A stretch of 32,004 nucleotides of DNA from Haloferacaceae archaeon (GCA_028274865.1 JAQCMY010000027.1:1-32004), one strand, 5' to 3'. Counted from the stretch's first letter, positions 1 to 8,409 are shown. Numbers and translations: made by a program. The notes: generated by a model from the letters alone, not told the origin.

Positions 1-452
1 TCCGACTCGAACAGGTCGAGAAACGCCGCCGCGACGACGAGGTCGGCGGTCGCGTTCGGGGCGCGCGCCAGCGCGTCGCCCGTCTCGAACCGCACGACGA
101 CGGACCGCTCGCCGTCAGAGAGCCGTGTCGGGGCCTCGTCGACCACGTCGTAGCCGGCCTCACGGGCGAGCGCCGGTAGTCTGTCTCGCGCCGCCGCGAG
201 CACCGCGTCGTCGGCGTCGACACCCCGGTAGGTCGTCTCGGGGGGCAGGTCCCACGCGAGGAGCCGACGGAGCGTCGAGCCGACGCCGGGACCGGCCTCG
301 AACACCCGGAGTCGGTCCCGGTCATCGCGCGTCACCGCTTCCCTGACCCGGTCGAGCGCCGGACGGTAGAGCGCGCGGTCGTCGACCGACTCCTTCGCGC
401 GGAGGTACCTGACCTTCGAGAACTCGTCGGGAGCGTGTGGGTGACCGGACAC
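1..452 (-). CDS. Class I SAM-dependent methyltransferase, partial (C-terminus beyond window start)
   Basis: Reverse-strand translation from GTG at 452: VSGHPHAPDEFSKVRYLRAKESVDDRALYRPALDRVRE...RLRVFEAGPGVGSTLRRLL...TYRGVDADDAVLAAARDRLP...ETGDALARAPNATADLVVAAAFLDLFES; motif I-like VFEAGPGVGS and motif II-like YRGVDAD. Not in the ORF track because it runs off the edge. Confidence 0.75.
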   Translation of the reverse strand, partial: MSGHPHAPDEFSKVRYLRAKESVDDRALYRPALDRVREAVTRDDRDRLRVFEAGPGVGSTLRRLLAWDLPPETTYRGVDADDAVLAAARDRLPALAREAGYDVVDEAPTRLSDGERSVVVRFETGDALARAPNATADLVVAAAFLDLFES

Positions 453-486
453 GACCGAACACCGGGCCGGCGGGCGAAAAAGCTAC

Positions 487-1221
487 TCAGTCCGGTCCTG
501 GGTCCGGGGTTCGGAACGCGCCGAGGTCGAGCGACCAGTCGTAGTCGTCGTACCGGAGGCGCGACCCGGCGGAGGCGCCGGGCGGGAGCGCGTCGTACTC
601 GTCCAGGAGCGCCCAGACCCCTGCGAGGCCGCCGAAGTCGCCGCGGTACCACGCGAGGATGCGGGGGACGGTCACGGTGTCGGTCCGCCGGTCGTAGCGC
701 ACGGTCCCGTCGAGGTAGGCGCGCGCCGCGAGGGAGAGCTGGTCGGCTATCCTGTCGGCGTCGTACGCCGCGACAGCGGGACACGAGGCCGCGCCACAGT
801 TCAGCGCGAAGTGGACGCGCGGGTCCGGGTCGCGCACCCGGTGGCGGCGCTCGAACGCGTCCGGAACGGGCCGCGGGAGGTAGCCGAGGCCGACAGAGAG
901 CTTCGACCCGCGGAGGAGCCCGTGTTCGATGTCACTCGGGCTCAGGTCGGTGTCGGCGACGGTGACGACGGGCGTGCGGAAGAATCGCAGGCGGGCGAAG
1001 CCGGCGAAGCGCGACGGCTCCTCCGCGAGCCGCGCGTTCACGGCGGCGTTGTAGACGTTCGTCCAGAACGCCGTCCGGGCGTCGTCGCCGAGTCTCGCGA
1101 GGCGGTCCTCGCCGAGGGCGGCGAGGGCCGCCTCCGGCGCGCCCGGCGTGTCGCCGCGCCGAACCGCGTCGAGGTACGACCGGGCGAGGTCGACCGGGGG
1201 CCGCTCCGTGGCGACTGTCAC
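487..1221 (-). CDS. DUF547-type domain protein
   Basis: C-terminal part of the 713-aa track ORF; from GTG 1221: VTVATERPPVDLARSYLDAVRRGD...ARTAFWTNVYNAAVNARL...DIEHGLLRGSK...DPRVHFALNCGAASCPAVAAYDADRIADQLSLAARAYLDG; the FWxNxYNAxxN and HFALNCGAxSCP motifs are typical of DUF547. Confidence 0.85.
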   Translation of the reverse strand: MTVATERPPVDLARSYLDAVRRGDTPGAPEAALAALGEDRLARLGDDARTAFWTNVYNAAVNARLAEEPSRFAGFARLRFFRTPVVTVADTDLSPSDIEHGLLRGSKLSVGLGYLPRPVPDAFERRHRVRDPDPRVHFALNCGAASCPAVAAYDADRIADQLSLAARAYLDGTVRYDRRTDTVTVPRILAWYRGDFGGLAGVWALLDEYDALPPGASAGSRLRYDDYDWSLDLGAFRTPDPGPD

Positions 1222-1299
1222 GGCGGGCGTACGCCGGGCTGTGGCAAAAGCGGAGCGGGGACGGGAGAGCGACCGGCACAGCCGGAAGGCATTTGTCTC

Positions 1300-1311
1300 G
1301 TTCCGCGGAAC
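1300..1311. other. Perfect palindrome GTTCCGCGGAAC (14 bp with flanking C/G, 1299-1312) just upstream of the 1321 ATG
   Basis: Direct reading: tctCGTTCCGCGGAACGgagg; overlaps the SD-like GGAGG. Confidence 0.7.
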
Positions 1312-1320
1312 GGAGGAGCG

Positions 1321-3174
1321 ATGGAGGCCGACAGCGTCACGGCTGCAGCCGAGTGGGACGTCGTGCCGGCCGGCCAGGGGCACGAGGGGCTTCGCACGCT
1401 CGCGGCCGACGGCTTCTCGGGGGGGGTCACCGACGGCGCCGCGTGGGCGATGCTGACGAACGGCCGTGTCGTCGGCGTCGTCGACGGGTCGGTGGAGTCG
1501 TTCGCCGACGCCGACCTGACGGCACACGAGGCGCCGGACCCGGCGCTCCCGCTGCTCCTCGTGATGCGCGAGCGGTCGGCGGCGCCGCGGGCGCAGTACT
1601 ACACCGAAGAGACGCCGCTCTCGGAGCTTGACGCGACGCTCCGGGGCGGCGGGTTCACCGGCTTCGTCGAGCTGTCCGAGAACGTCCTCTCCGGCGACTA
1701 CTACGTCGTCTACTACGGCGGCGACCGCCTCCCCGTCGCGTTTATCGGGGGGAACCGGCGGCTGACGACCGGCGACGAGGCGTTCGAACGCGCCGACGAC
1801 GAGGTGGGTATCTACGCCGTCCACGACGCGGACGTCTCGGTCGTCGACGTCCCCGGCGGCGACCCCGAGTCGGAGGCGGGCGGCGTGCCCGCCGGCGACG
1901 ACGCCGAGACGACGGCCACGGACGAGCCGGCGGGCGCCGACGACGGGGTGGCCGTCCCCGACAGCCGGGACGGCGCCGAGCACGACGACTCCGCCGGACA
2001 GGCGGCGGGCGGGACGGACCAGCCGGCCGTCGAGATCGACGGCGAGACGGCAGCAGCCGGCGGGCGGGCGGCGCCGACGGCCGAGGAACGAGACGACGGG
2101 TCCGAGACGGCGGCGGACGACGACACGGACGATGGCGGAGACGCACGCGGCGCGGTCGGGGCGGCTGACGTCGGCGGCGACCCGCCCGGCACGTCGCCGG
2201 TCGACGTCGACATCGACGACGGCGTGTCGGACGTGGACGGCTCCGTCGCCGACGGCACGGCAGCCACGCCAGCCGAGGGTGCCACGGCGAACCGCGACGA
2301 CGCAGACGGCAGGCACGACGACCTCCGGGAGAAACTCGACCGCGTCCGGACCGAACGCGACGACCTCCGGGAGAAACTCGACCGCGTCCGGACCGAACGC
2401 GACGACCTCCGGGAGCGCGGTAGCGGGACCGAGCACGGGTCCGCGGACGGGGCCGGAGACGAAACGGCCCTGACGGCGGCGATGGCGCTCTCGGGGACGA
2501 ACCTGTTCGTGCGCTACGGGTCGAAGGCCGACCCGACGCTGGGGGCGGCGCTCGGCGAGGGTGTCGAGCGCGAGGCCGTCGAGGAGAACCTCTCGCTGGA
2601 GGTGCACACGAGCTTCGAGCGCGAGCACGCGACGGTCGAGGGCCGACCGTTCGACGGGTTCCTCCGGGCGTCGGTGGAGTACCGGTTCGTCGAGTGGCTG
2701 GTCCGCGCGCTCCCGTACGAACTCCGGGACGCGGCGGGAAAGCGCCCGCTCGGGCGGCTCTACGAGGCGATTCCGTCGTTCGACCGTGCCGAGATCGACG
2801 GCGCGGTCACGGTCGAGGGCGACGGTGAGGTGAGCTTCGACGTGGTGCTCCGGGACCGGAAGGGCGCGCCGCTGGCCGTCGCGAGCGTGTTCGACAGCCG
2901 CGAGCCGGCCACCGAGGAGATGCTGTCGGACCTCGTCGAGCGCGCCAGGCCCGCCGCAGCCGCAAACGAGTCGCTCGGGACCGCGCTGTTCGTCACGACG
3001 AGCTACTACGCGCCCGGCGCCCTCGAACTCGCGGAGGCAGAGACGTCCGGCGGCGGCCTGTTCGGCCGCGGGGCGAAGGAGAGCTACGTCAGGCTAACTC
3101 GGAGCCACGGCTTCCACCTGTGTCTGGTGGAGGCACGCGGCGACGACTTCCACCTCGGCGTGCCGGAGCTATAG
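1321..3174 (+). CDS. Conserved haloarchaeal protein: globular N-domain, acidic low-complexity linker, coiled-coil repeat, globular C-domain
   Basis: ATG 1321 preceded by GGAGG at 1312-1316; 617 aa. The N-terminal extension in the ORF track (811-1320) is antisense to the DUF547 gene and rejected. Confidence 0.8.
   Translation: MEADSVTAAAEWDVVPAGQGHEGLRTLAADGFSGGVTDGAAWAMLTNGRVVGVVDGSVESFADADLTAHEAPDPALPLLLVMRERSAAPRAQYYTEETPLSELDATLRGGGFTGFVELSENVLSGDYYVVYYGGDRLPVAFIGGNRRLTTGDEAFERADDEVGIYAVHDADVSVVDVPGGDPESEAGGVPAGDDAETTATDEPAGADDGVAVPDSRDGAEHDDSAGQAAGGTDQPAVEIDGETAAAGGRAAPTAEERDDGSETAADDDTDDGGDARGAVGAADVGGDPPGTSPVDVDIDDGVSDVDGSVADGTAATPAEGATANRDDADGRHDDLREKLDRVRTERDDLREKLDRVRTERDDLRERGSGTEHGSADGAGDETALTAAMALSGTNLFVRYGSKADPTLGAALGEGVEREAVEENLSLEVHTSFEREHATVEGRPFDGFLRASVEYRFVEWLVRALPYELRDAAGKRPLGRLYEAIPSFDRAEIDGAVTVEGDGEVSFDVVLRDRKGAPLAVASVFDSREPATEEMLSDLVERARPAAAANESLGTALFVTTSYYAPGALELAEAETSGGGLFGRGAKESYVRLTRSHGFHLCLVEARGDDFHLGVPEL
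2317..2415 (+). repeat. Perfect 42-bp tandem repeat (2 full copies plus 15 bp) encoding DDLREKLDRVRTER
   Basis: gacgacctccgggagaaactcgaccgcgtccggaccgaacgc at 2317-2358 and 2359-2400, identical, then gacgacctccgggag 2401-2415. Confidence 0.97.
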
Positions 3175-3480
3175 TTCGGCCTCGAGTTCGGCCTCGTCGC
3201 CGACCTTCATCTCCTCGAGCTTGGTGACTATCTCCGCGACCTTCTCGTCGAGGTCCTCGACGAACTGAGCGGTCGTCTCGGTGGTGATCGCCCCCTGGCT
3301 GGACGGCTCGATGAGCGACTCCTCCTCGAGGACACGCAGCGAGTAGCGCACCTTGTGGTGTGGGTACCCGGTCTCGTTGGACATCTTGACGATGCCGATC
3401 GGCTCGTTGTTGATGACCATCTTCAGGACGAGAAGGTGGCGCTCCAGCATATCGACCTCCTTCTCAAGCCGGTCTATCAT
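3169..3480 (-). CDS. Small winged-helix transcriptional regulator, haloarchaeal
   Basis: MIDRLEKEVDMLERHLLVLKMVINNEPIGIVKMSNETGYPHHKVRYSLRVLEEESLIEPSSQGAITTETTAQFVEDLDEKVAEIVTKLEEMKV; HTH-like GIVKMSNETGYPHHKVRYSLRVLEEE. Confidence 0.85.
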   Translation of the reverse strand: MIDRLEKEVDMLERHLLVLKMVINNEPIGIVKMSNETGYPHHKVRYSLRVLEEESLIEPSSQGAITTETTAQFVEDLDEKVAEIVTKLEEMKVGDEAELEAEL

Positions 3481-3507
3481 GACGCGTGTTAACTCGCCAG
3501 TCGACCG

Positions 3508-3514
3508 CTTAAAT
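3508..3514 (-). promoter_or_regulatory. Candidate TATA box for the small HTH regulator
   Basis: Reverse complement of cttaaat = ATTTAAG, about 28-34 nt upstream of the ATG at 3480, consistent with a leaderless haloarchaeal transcript. Confidence 0.5.
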
Positions 3515-3610
3515 CTATCGTCGAGAGGCTGCGAGAGCCGACGTGTGGCGGCGACCGTGGCCTCTGGGGACCGTAATCGGTATCACTCGGCCCGGGAAAG
3601 TAGCGATCCG

Positions 3611-4969
3611 ATGACCGTCACCATCGTCGGCGCCCAGCTCGGCGACGAGGGAAAGGGCGCCCTCGTCGACCGCTGGGGCGGGCCGGCAGACGTCGTCGTC
3701 CGGTTCCAGGGCGGGGACAACGCCGGCCACACGGTAGTCCACGGCGGCGAGGAGTACAAGCTCTCGCTCGTCCCGAGCGGCGCCGTCCGCGGGAAGACGG
3801 GTGTCCTCGGTAACGGCTGCGTCGTGAACCCTCGGACCCTGTTCTCGGAGGTCGACACCCTCGGCGAGCGCGGCCTGGAGCCGGACGTGCGGGTCGCCCG
3901 CCGGGCGCACGTCATCCTGCCGTACCACCGGGTGCTCGACGGCGCCGAGGAGGGCGAGAAGGAAGACGACGGGCTGGAGGCCGGGACGACCGGCCGGGGG
4001 ATCGGCCCGACCTACGAGGACAAGGCCGGCCGGCGCGGCATCCGGGTGGGTGACCTGCTCGACCCGTCGGTGCTCCGCGACCGGCTCGAGTACGTCGTCC
4101 CGCGCACCCGCCGGCTCGCCGAGTCGGTCTACGGGATGGACCTCGACGCCGCGACGGCGCCGGACCTGCCGGTCGACCTCGCGGACGCGTTCGACGTCGA
4201 GTGGCTCCACGACGAGTTCGTCGACTACGGCCGGCGGCTCCGCGAGGAGTCGATGGCCGTCGACTGTGGCGACTACCTCGCCGAGCGGCGGGCGGCGGGC
4301 GACCGCGTGCTGTTCGAGGGCGCACAGGGTGCCAGCCTCGACATCGACCACGGCGGCTACCCCTACGTCACCTCGTCGAACCCGACGGCGGGCGGCGCAG
4401 CCGTCGGGACCGGTCTCGGACCGGGTGTCGCCGGGCGCGGCGAGGTCGTCGGCATCGTGAAGGCCTACCTCTCGAAGGTCGGGGCGGGTCCGATGCCGAC
4501 GGAGCTGGACGGGGCGCTCGCCGAGCAGATCCGCGAGCGCGGCGGCGAGTTCGGCACCGTCACGGGCCGTCCACGGCGTATCGGCTGGCTCGACCTGCCG
4601 ATGCTCCGGCACGCCGCCCGCGCGAGCGGGTTCACCGGTGTCGCGGTCAACCACCTCGACGTGCTGGCCGGCCTCGACGACCTCAGGGTCGCGACCGCGT
4701 ACGACGTCGACGGCGGTCGCGTCGAGACGCCGCCCGCGACGGCGGAGCGGTGGGCCGCCTGTGACCCGGTCTACCGCGACGTCGCGCCGTGGCCGGACGT
4801 CGACTGGGGCGCCGTCGAGGCGTACGACGACCTGCCGGCGGCGGCGCGGGACTACCTGGACGTCGTGCGCGACGCCGTCGACGCGCCCGTCTACGCCGTC
4901 GGCGTCGGCCCGGACCGCGAGGCGACCGTCGAACTGACAGACCCCTGGGGCGGGGAGGGACGCCGCTAG
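3611..4969 (+). CDS. purA: Adenylosuccinate synthase
   Basis: MTVTIVGAQLGDEGKGALVDRWGGPADVVVRFQGGDNAGHTVV...GTTGRGIGPTYEDK...LFEGAQGASLDIDHGGYPYVTSSNPTAGG...GTVTGRPRRIGWLD; family hallmarks throughout. The ORF-track extension upstream of 3611 is not needed. Confidence 0.98.
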   Translation: MTVTIVGAQLGDEGKGALVDRWGGPADVVVRFQGGDNAGHTVVHGGEEYKLSLVPSGAVRGKTGVLGNGCVVNPRTLFSEVDTLGERGLEPDVRVARRAHVILPYHRVLDGAEEGEKEDDGLEAGTTGRGIGPTYEDKAGRRGIRVGDLLDPSVLRDRLEYVVPRTRRLAESVYGMDLDAATAPDLPVDLADAFDVEWLHDEFVDYGRRLREESMAVDCGDYLAERRAAGDRVLFEGAQGASLDIDHGGYPYVTSSNPTAGGAAVGTGLGPGVAGRGEVVGIVKAYLSKVGAGPMPTELDGALAEQIRERGGEFGTVTGRPRRIGWLDLPMLRHAARASGFTGVAVNHLDVLAGLDDLRVATAYDVDGGRVETPPATAERWAACDPVYRDVAPWPDVDWGAVEAYDDLPAAARDYLDVVRDAVDAPVYAVGVGPDREATVELTDPWGGEGRR

Positions 4970-5016
4970 TCTCGTCGACCGCACTCCTTTTGTCGACGCC
5001 GGGCGGACCGAGTCGC

Positions 5017-5202
5017 ATGAAAGAGTCCCTGCTCGACATCCTGCGAGACCCGCTCGACAAGGCGGAACTCGAGATCGAGGTCGACGAACGCGACGGCGAC
5101 GAGATAGTCGAGGGACGGCTGATCGGGACGGAGACGGGCGAGGTGTACCCGATCGAGGACGGGATTCCGAACCTCCTGCCGCCGGACATGCGCGACGACT
5201 GA
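5017..5202 (+). CDS. Trm112-like (methyltransferase activator family) small protein
   Basis: MKESLLDILRDPLDKAELEIEVDERDGDEIVEGRLIGTETGEVYPIEDGIPNLLPPDMRDD; LLDIL-x-DPxDKxxL...YPIxDGIPNLLP pattern of the Trm112/YcaR family. Confidence 0.85.
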   Translation: MKESLLDILRDPLDKAELEIEVDERDGDEIVEGRLIGTETGEVYPIEDGIPNLLPPDMRDD

Positions 5203-5240
5203 CCCCCGGACCTTTTTACCTGCCCGCGACACCTCCAGCC

Positions 5241-5807
5241 GTGCCGCCGCTCCCCGTCGAACTGAACCGCGACCGGCGCCACGAGATCCGCGTCGCCGGG
5301 CGGTACGAGACCGAGGGGCCGTTCGACCTCGACCTGCGCAACCACGGCGACGGGGTCCACGTCCACGTCAACGTCGCCGGCGACCTGGCCGAGGTGGCGC
5401 GCGTCGGCGAGTCGAACCCGTACGTCGATGCCGACGCCGCCACGAGTGTCCGGGTAGACGTCGACCCCGTCGACGAGGCGGTCACGGGCGAACTGGTGCT
5501 CGCGACCGGCTACGGCGGCGAGGAGACGCGCGTCGACGTGACGGTCGACCCGTTCGAGGGCCCGAGCGACGTGCCGGTCGGCGAGGACCTCGCGGAGCCA
5601 CAGGGTGGCGGGGAGGAACCACGCGCCGCCGTGGCCGCCGACCCCGACACGGAGAGCGGGCTCCCGGTCCAGGTGTTCGCCGTCGCGGGCGGCGCCGTCC
5701 TCCTCGCCGTCGCCGCCGCGGTCTACGTCCGCGGTGATACCGTGACCGTCGGCGCGGGCGTCGTCGTCGTCGCCGCGCTGGCTGCCGTCGTCCTCGCGAC
5801 GCGCTAG
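5241..5807 (+). CDS. Conserved haloarchaeal protein with two C-terminal TM segments
   Basis: GTG start; 188 aa; soluble N-domain (EIRVAGRYETEGPFDLDLRNHGDGVHVHVNVAG...) followed by VQVFAVAGGAVLLAVAAAVYV and VTVGAGVVVVAALAAVVLATR. Confidence 0.75.
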   Translation: MPPLPVELNRDRRHEIRVAGRYETEGPFDLDLRNHGDGVHVHVNVAGDLAEVARVGESNPYVDADAATSVRVDVDPVDEAVTGELVLATGYGGEETRVDVTVDPFEGPSDVPVGEDLAEPQGGGEEPRAAVAADPDTESGLPVQVFAVAGGAVLLAVAAAVYVRGDTVTVGAGVVVVAALAAVVLATR

Positions 5808-6889
5808 TCGTCGCCGTCGTCCGGGTCTGGGTCCGTCGGCACGCCACAGAGGTTCCCCTCGTCGTCCAGCCGCTTCGCGCGGAGATACCGCGTCCGGTAG
5901 CGGTTCGCGCCCTCGTAGACGTCGGCCTCGCGGATCTCGTCGGTCGTCCCGTCGGCAACGGCGTCGATGACGGCCTCCACCTGCTCTTTCTCGCTCGGGG
6001 TCAGCGTCAGTTCGTACGTTCGCTCCTCCTCGCGCTCCAGGGTCGTCCACCGGCGCGCCGCGGCGACGACGAGCGAACACGGCTCGCGGCAGGGGAACGG
6101 GCCGTCGCCGCCGTCGACGGTGAGGTCGTCCTCCTCGTCGTACCCCCACTCGCGGCGCTTGAGACACTGCGAGTCGACACAGGCCGCCTCGGCGACCCAC
6201 TCGACGGCCTCGCGGGGGAGCTCCTCGACGACGCCGTAGATTCCCGTCTGTCGCTCCGTCGTCTCGCGCCAGTGGGTGACGTCGAGGTCGCCCGTCCGCT
6301 CGCGGTGCCAGTTCGCCACGGTCGCGGGGTAGGCGACGTCGACGGCCTCGACACAGTCCCGCCCGGTGAGCCCGCCCAGGCGCCAGCCCGTCGGGGCGTT
6401 CGGCGCCGTCTTCAGCGGCCGGTAGCGCCCGTCGTCGTCGAACTTCAGCGGTCGGCGCAGGTCCAGCGGGTCGTCGAAGCCCGTCAGGTCGTCCGGATCG
6501 GCGTCGGCGTCGTCGGCGTGCCGGAGTTCGTACCGGCGCGTCCCCGCGTCGTCGAGGTCGACACGAATCCACAGGTTCCCCCACCCGGCGGTCAGGCCCT
6601 CCTCGAGCAGGTCGTACCGCTCGTCGACGGGACGCTCGTCGGCGCCCTCGAGCCACCGGAGGAACGCCCGGCGGCTCCCGTCGAGGCGGTGCCACGTCCA
6701 CCAGTTGTCGAGCAGCCGCTCGTGCGCGGCGAGCGTCTCGCGGAGCGCCGCCTCGTCGAGTCCCTCGTGCCGGCCCTCGGGCGTCTCGACGGCGTAGCCG
6801 CCGTCGCGTTCGACCCGGAGGCCGTCGCAGTCGACCGGGCCGTCCGCGACGGCGCCGACGAGGGTGTCCAGTCTCCGTTCGGTGTCCAT
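5804..6889 (-). CDS. DR2241 family protein (chelatase-associated, candidate Fe-S binding)
   Basis: From ATG 6889: MDTERRLDTLVGAVADGPVDCDGLRVERDGGYAVETPEGRHEGLDEAALRETLAAHERLLDNWWTWHR...; cysteines in CVDSQCLKRREWGYDEEDD...FPCREPCSLVVAAARR; located next to CbiX. Confidence 0.8.
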   Translation of the reverse strand: MDTERRLDTLVGAVADGPVDCDGLRVERDGGYAVETPEGRHEGLDEAALRETLAAHERLLDNWWTWHRLDGSRRAFLRWLEGADERPVDERYDLLEEGLTAGWGNLWIRVDLDDAGTRRYELRHADDADADPDDLTGFDDPLDLRRPLKFDDDGRYRPLKTAPNAPTGWRLGGLTGRDCVEAVDVAYPATVANWHRERTGDLDVTHWRETTERQTGIYGVVEELPREAVEWVAEAACVDSQCLKRREWGYDEEDDLTVDGGDGPFPCREPCSLVVAAARRWTTLEREEERTYELTLTPSEKEQVEAVIDAVADGTTDEIREADVYEGANRYRTRYLRAKRLDDEGNLCGVPTDPDPDDGDD

Positions 6890-6928
6890 AGCTCCGCTAC
6901 CTGCGGGCCGACACAAAGCCTGTCGGTG

Positions 6929-7816
6929 TCAGTCGTCCGCCGGCTCCGGGGCCGTCGACTCGCGCACCCGCTCGACGGCGTCGCCGACGTCGGCGCCGGC
7001 GTCGGCGGCACGTTCGATGATGACGTCCGCCGTCAGGCTCTCGGTCCCGACGGCACCGGCGTACCAGAGCCGGTGGCCGTCGACCGCTGCCGGCACGTCG
7101 TAGCCGGTCCGGTAGTCGTCGGTGAGGCCCACGTCCTCCGGGATGTCCTCCTGCGTGTGGAAGCCGTCGGAGACGAACAGCGGCACGACGACGACGTCCT
7201 CGCTCTCGAAGTAGTCGGTCACGTCGTCGACCTCCGGCTCCTCGTCCATGTACAGCGCCTGTACCTCCTCGAACCGTCCGCGCTCGCGGATACGGTCGGC
7301 GTGGTACTCGATCGCCTTCGCGGAGTTCTCGTTGCGCTCGGTGCCGTGGCCGACGACGGCGAGACCGAACTCCCGTCCGACGTCCGGGTCGCCCGTCACC
7401 GACTCCGCACGGCGCACCAGCACGTCGGTGAACGACCCGTGGGTGCCGACCGGGCCGCAGTAGTGGACCGTCTTCTCGACGTCGTCCGCGGCGAGTGTCG
7501 CCGAGTCGGCGCTCAGGCCGTCGGAGTCCCACGCCGAGACGTCCCAGCCGTCGAGACGGAGTTCGCGGGGGATCACCTGTTCGGTGAAGTAGCCCTCGCT
7601 GATGAACAGCGGGACGACGTACGCCTCGTCGGCCTCGACGGTCCGGAGCACCTCGCGGAGCGACGGCTCCTCCTTCCAGAAGCCCGTACGGACCTCGTCG
7701 AACGCGCCGGACGCGCGGACGGTGTCTGCGTGCTCGTTCGCCGGCGCGCTGGAGTCGGGGTTGAGGTGCGAGCCGTGCGCGACGACGACGAGCGCCTGCG
7801 AGCGGTGGTCGGTCAC
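6929..7816 (-). CDS. cbiX: CbiX-type sirohydrochlorin cobaltochelatase/ferrochelatase, two-domain
   Basis: From GTG 7816: VTDHRSQALVVVAHGSHLNPDSSAPANEHADTVR...YVVPLFISEGYFTEQVIPREL...EFGLAVVGHGTERNENSAKAIEYHADRIRE...DVVVVPLFVSDGFHTQEDIPEDVG; duplicated HGS/HGT and VVPLFxSxGxxTxxxIP half-domains. Confidence 0.92.
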   Translation of the reverse strand: MTDHRSQALVVVAHGSHLNPDSSAPANEHADTVRASGAFDEVRTGFWKEEPSLREVLRTVEADEAYVVPLFISEGYFTEQVIPRELRLDGWDVSAWDSDGLSADSATLAADDVEKTVHYCGPVGTHGSFTDVLVRRAESVTGDPDVGREFGLAVVGHGTERNENSAKAIEYHADRIRERGRFEEVQALYMDEEPEVDDVTDYFESEDVVVVPLFVSDGFHTQEDIPEDVGLTDDYRTGYDVPAAVDGHRLWYAGAVGTESLTADVIIERAADAGADVGDAVERVRESTAPEPADD

Positions 7817-7876
7817 GTGCGACCGGAGGGCCGCGAGGCCCAAAGCGACTTCGCTCCCGGCGCACGCTCTCCCGGC

Positions 7877-8383
7877 GTGACACTCGCCGCCGAGACACGC
7901 GCCGCCGTCCGGGCGCGCCCGTTCCTCTACGACGCGCTCCGGGCGGGCGTGCTCACGCACCGCCGCGCCGCCGACCTGGTGCTCGACGACGTGTCGAGCG
8001 ACACCGACCCCGACCCCGACCCCGACACCGTCGCGACGGCGCTCCGTCGGTTCGCCGACGACCTGCCGCCGGTCGAGCGGGCAACACGGCGCGCGACCGT
8101 CCGCCTCCGCCGCGGCGTCGGCCCCGTCGACACCGACCCGCTGCTCGCGGTCGGGGGTGTCTCGCTCGGCGAGGCAGACGACGACCGGACGGCACTGCTC
8201 GCGACGGGCGAGGTCGACCCGCGGGCGCTGGAGACGGTCCTCGGACGCCTTCGGGTGGCCGGGGTCGGCGTCGGCGCCGCGGGCGTCGCGGACGGCGCGC
8301 TCGTCGTCGTCGTGGCGGACGACGACCGAACCGCGGCGCTGCGCGCCGTCGAGGCGGCGCTCGACGCGGTTCCGACGGGTTGA
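7877..8383 (+). CDS. Conserved haloarchaeal protein of unknown function
   Basis: GTG 7877; VTLAAETRAAVRARPFLYDALRAGVLTHRRAADLVLDDVSSDTDPDPDPDTVATALRRFADDLPP...; divergent from cbiX with only 60 bp between starts. Confidence 0.75.
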   Translation: MTLAAETRAAVRARPFLYDALRAGVLTHRRAADLVLDDVSSDTDPDPDPDTVATALRRFADDLPPVERATRRATVRLRRGVGPVDTDPLLAVGGVSLGEADDDRTALLATGEVDPRALETVLGRLRVAGVGVGAAGVADGALVVVVADDDRTAALRAVEAALDAVPTG

Positions 8384-8409
8384 AAGTCGACCCGCAGGGA
8401 TCACGGACG

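Noticed and set aside
811-1320. N-terminal extension of the 787-aa plus-strand ORF
   Set aside because: Antisense to the DUF547 gene; ATG 1321 has an SD-like GGAGG and starts the plausible protein sequence.
1222-2628. N-terminal ~470 aa of the 713-aa minus-strand ORF upstream of the DUF547 protein
   Set aside because: Antisense to the supported 1321-3174 gene, compositionally artefactual; the conserved domain begins at GTG 1221.
7997-8030. gaccccgaccccgaccccgac short repeat (DPDPDP)
   Set aside because: Short acidic linker in a coding region, common in haloarchaeal proteins; too short to call a functional repeat.
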